DNA of 5,014 nucleotides, taken from the NCBI GenBank assembly GCA_002309295.1, contig DBXF01000001.1, positions 305 to 5,318 of the forward strand. Direction: 5' to 3'. Position numbers and translations under genes: made by a program. Of the stretch, positions 4,260 to 5,014 are shown one piece after another (position 1 is the stretch's first letter; each line of letters opens with the position of its first letter). This DNA comes from Bacteroidales bacterium UBA1219. GTDB lineage: Bacteria; Bacteroidota; Bacteroidia; Bacteroidales; P3. A model generated the notes under the pieces. It saw only the letters and a list, made by a program, of their open reading frames with translations. It was not told where the DNA came from and did not search any database.

Positions 4260-5014
4260 ATGGCTAACAACGAAGAGATTTTCAAAAAGATAATTTCCCA
4301 CGCCAAGGAATACGGGTTTATTTTCCCGTCGAGCGAGATTTACGACGGTCTGGCCGCCGTTTACGACTACGGTCAGCTGGGAGTAGAACTGAAAAACAAC
4401 ATCAAACAATACTGGTGGAAATCGATGGTGCAGTACCACGAAAACATAGTGGGCATCGACTCTGCCATCTTTATGCACCCCAAGATTTGGAAGGCATCGG
4501 GCCACGTGGACGCTTTCAACGACCCACTGATAGACAACAAGGACTCGAAGAAACGTTACCGCGCCGATGTCCTTATCGAAGACCATATCGCCAAAATCGA
4601 GGACAAAATCCGCAAGGAGGTGGAGAAAGCCGCCAAACGTTTCGAGAATTTCGACGAGGCGATGTTCCGTTCCACCAACGCCCGAGTGCTTGAAAATCAG
4701 GCCAAAATCGACGACATCACCCGCCGCTACTCCGAGGCAATGAACGCCAACGACCTCGAGGCCGTGCGCCAGCTGATTCTCGACTTGGGCATAGTATGTC
4801 CCATCTCCGGAACCCGCAACTGGACCGAGGTGCGTCAGTTCAACCTGATGTTCGCCACACAGATGGGCTCCGTGGCCGAAGGCGCCGATACCATCTACCT
4901 GCGTCCCGAGACGGCTCAGGGCATTTTCGTGAATTTCCTCAACGTACAGAAAAGCGGCCGCATGAAAATACCTTTCGGCATAGCGCAGATTGGCAAGGCT
5001 TTCCGCAACGAGAT
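4260..5014 (+). CDS. glyS: Glycyl-tRNA synthetase, homodimeric class II type (3' truncated by window)
   Basis: ATG at 4260 opens a frame that runs to the window end without a stop (251 codons plus 2 bases). The N-terminus MANNEEIFKKIISHAKEYGF, then FPSSEIYDGLAAVYDYG (22-38, motif 1 region) and GVELKNNIKQYWW (41-53), are diagnostic of the single-chain alpha2 glycyl-tRNA synthetase rather than the GlyQ/GlyS alpha2-beta2 enzyme. Further marks are the WKASGHVDAFNDPL segment (77-90), a charged helical insertion (about 109-172), the glycine-site loop LRPETAQG (214-221), and class II motif 2 starting IGKAFRNE (244-251), whose Arg contacts ATP. The enzyme charges tRNA-Gly in the cytoplasm and is essential. 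The remaining catalytic motif 3 and anticodon-binding domain lie beyond the window. There is no promoter in the 25-bp gap after the TSCPD gene, so it likely relies on the promoter at 3798-3829. Confidence 0.96.
   Translation, partial: MANNEEIFKKIISHAKEYGFIFPSSEIYDGLAAVYDYGQLGVELKNNIKQYWWKSMVQYHENIVGIDSAIFMHPKIWKASGHVDAFNDPLIDNKDSKKRYRADVLIEDHIAKIEDKIRKEVEKAAKRFENFDEAMFRSTNARVLENQAKIDDITRRYSEAMNANDLEAVRQLILDLGIVCPISGTRNWTEVRQFNLMFATQMGSVAEGADTIYLRPETAQGIFVNFLNVQKSGRMKIPFGIAQIGKAFRNE

Noticed and set aside
4415..4693. Plus-strand 92-codon frame
   Set aside because: Out-of-frame shadow inside glycyl-tRNA synthetase, with low-complexity Arg/Gly/Pro-rich translation.

Overview
The window looks like a chromosomal segment of a Bacteroidetes bacterium, most likely of the order Bacteroidales. 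The signs are: a promoter of the Bacteroidetes TAnnTTTG type (TACCTTTG at 3822-3829); no Shine-Dalgarno sequences in front of well-placed starts; TonB-family proteins of the FPGG...KYPQAAKDSNIQGKV type; and a small outer-membrane barrel cleaved at ANA|QD. I cannot name the genus. All genes I support are on the + strand.

Layout. 1-765 is the C-terminal third of pyruvate phosphate dikinase, closed by a strong intrinsic terminator (782-822). 852-1388 (secreted outer-membrane beta-barrel protein) and 1390-2097 (TsaB, of the t6A tRNA modification pathway) are one base apart and probably translationally coupled. 2174-2842 and 2958-3707 are tandem paralogues with a near-identical Cys-rich cytoplasmic-type head, a short hydrophobic segment ending in a lipobox-like LTAC/LTSC, a divergent linker and a conserved TonB C-terminal domain. 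After a promoter and a structured leader, 3905-4234 encodes a small TSCPD/TIGR03905-type four-cysteine protein, and 4260 to the window end encodes the N-terminal half of a homodimeric-type class II glycyl-tRNA synthetase, probably in the same transcript.

The most unusual signal is non-coding. The three gaps flanking the tonB-like paralogues hold four short tandem arrays, each with a strict 7-bp period but each with its own unit sequence (2082-2116, 2121-2169, 2914-2948, 3738-3772). Three are exactly 35 bp (5 x 7) and one is 49 bp (7 x 7). One runs through the stop codon of tsaB, two end 4 and 9 bp before the paralogue start codons, and the fourth abuts a perfect 17-bp hairpin. The second notable point is the head domain of the paralogues: codons 1-67 differ only at nine synonymous positions, so the Cys-rich protein sequence appears to be under selection although it precedes what would otherwise read as an ordinary lipoprotein signal starting at Met62.

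The genes do not form one obvious pathway: central carbon metabolism, cell envelope and tRNA biology are interleaved, as is common in Bacteroidetes core-genome neighbourhoods. No CRISPR array, tRNA, rRNA or insertion sequence was seen.
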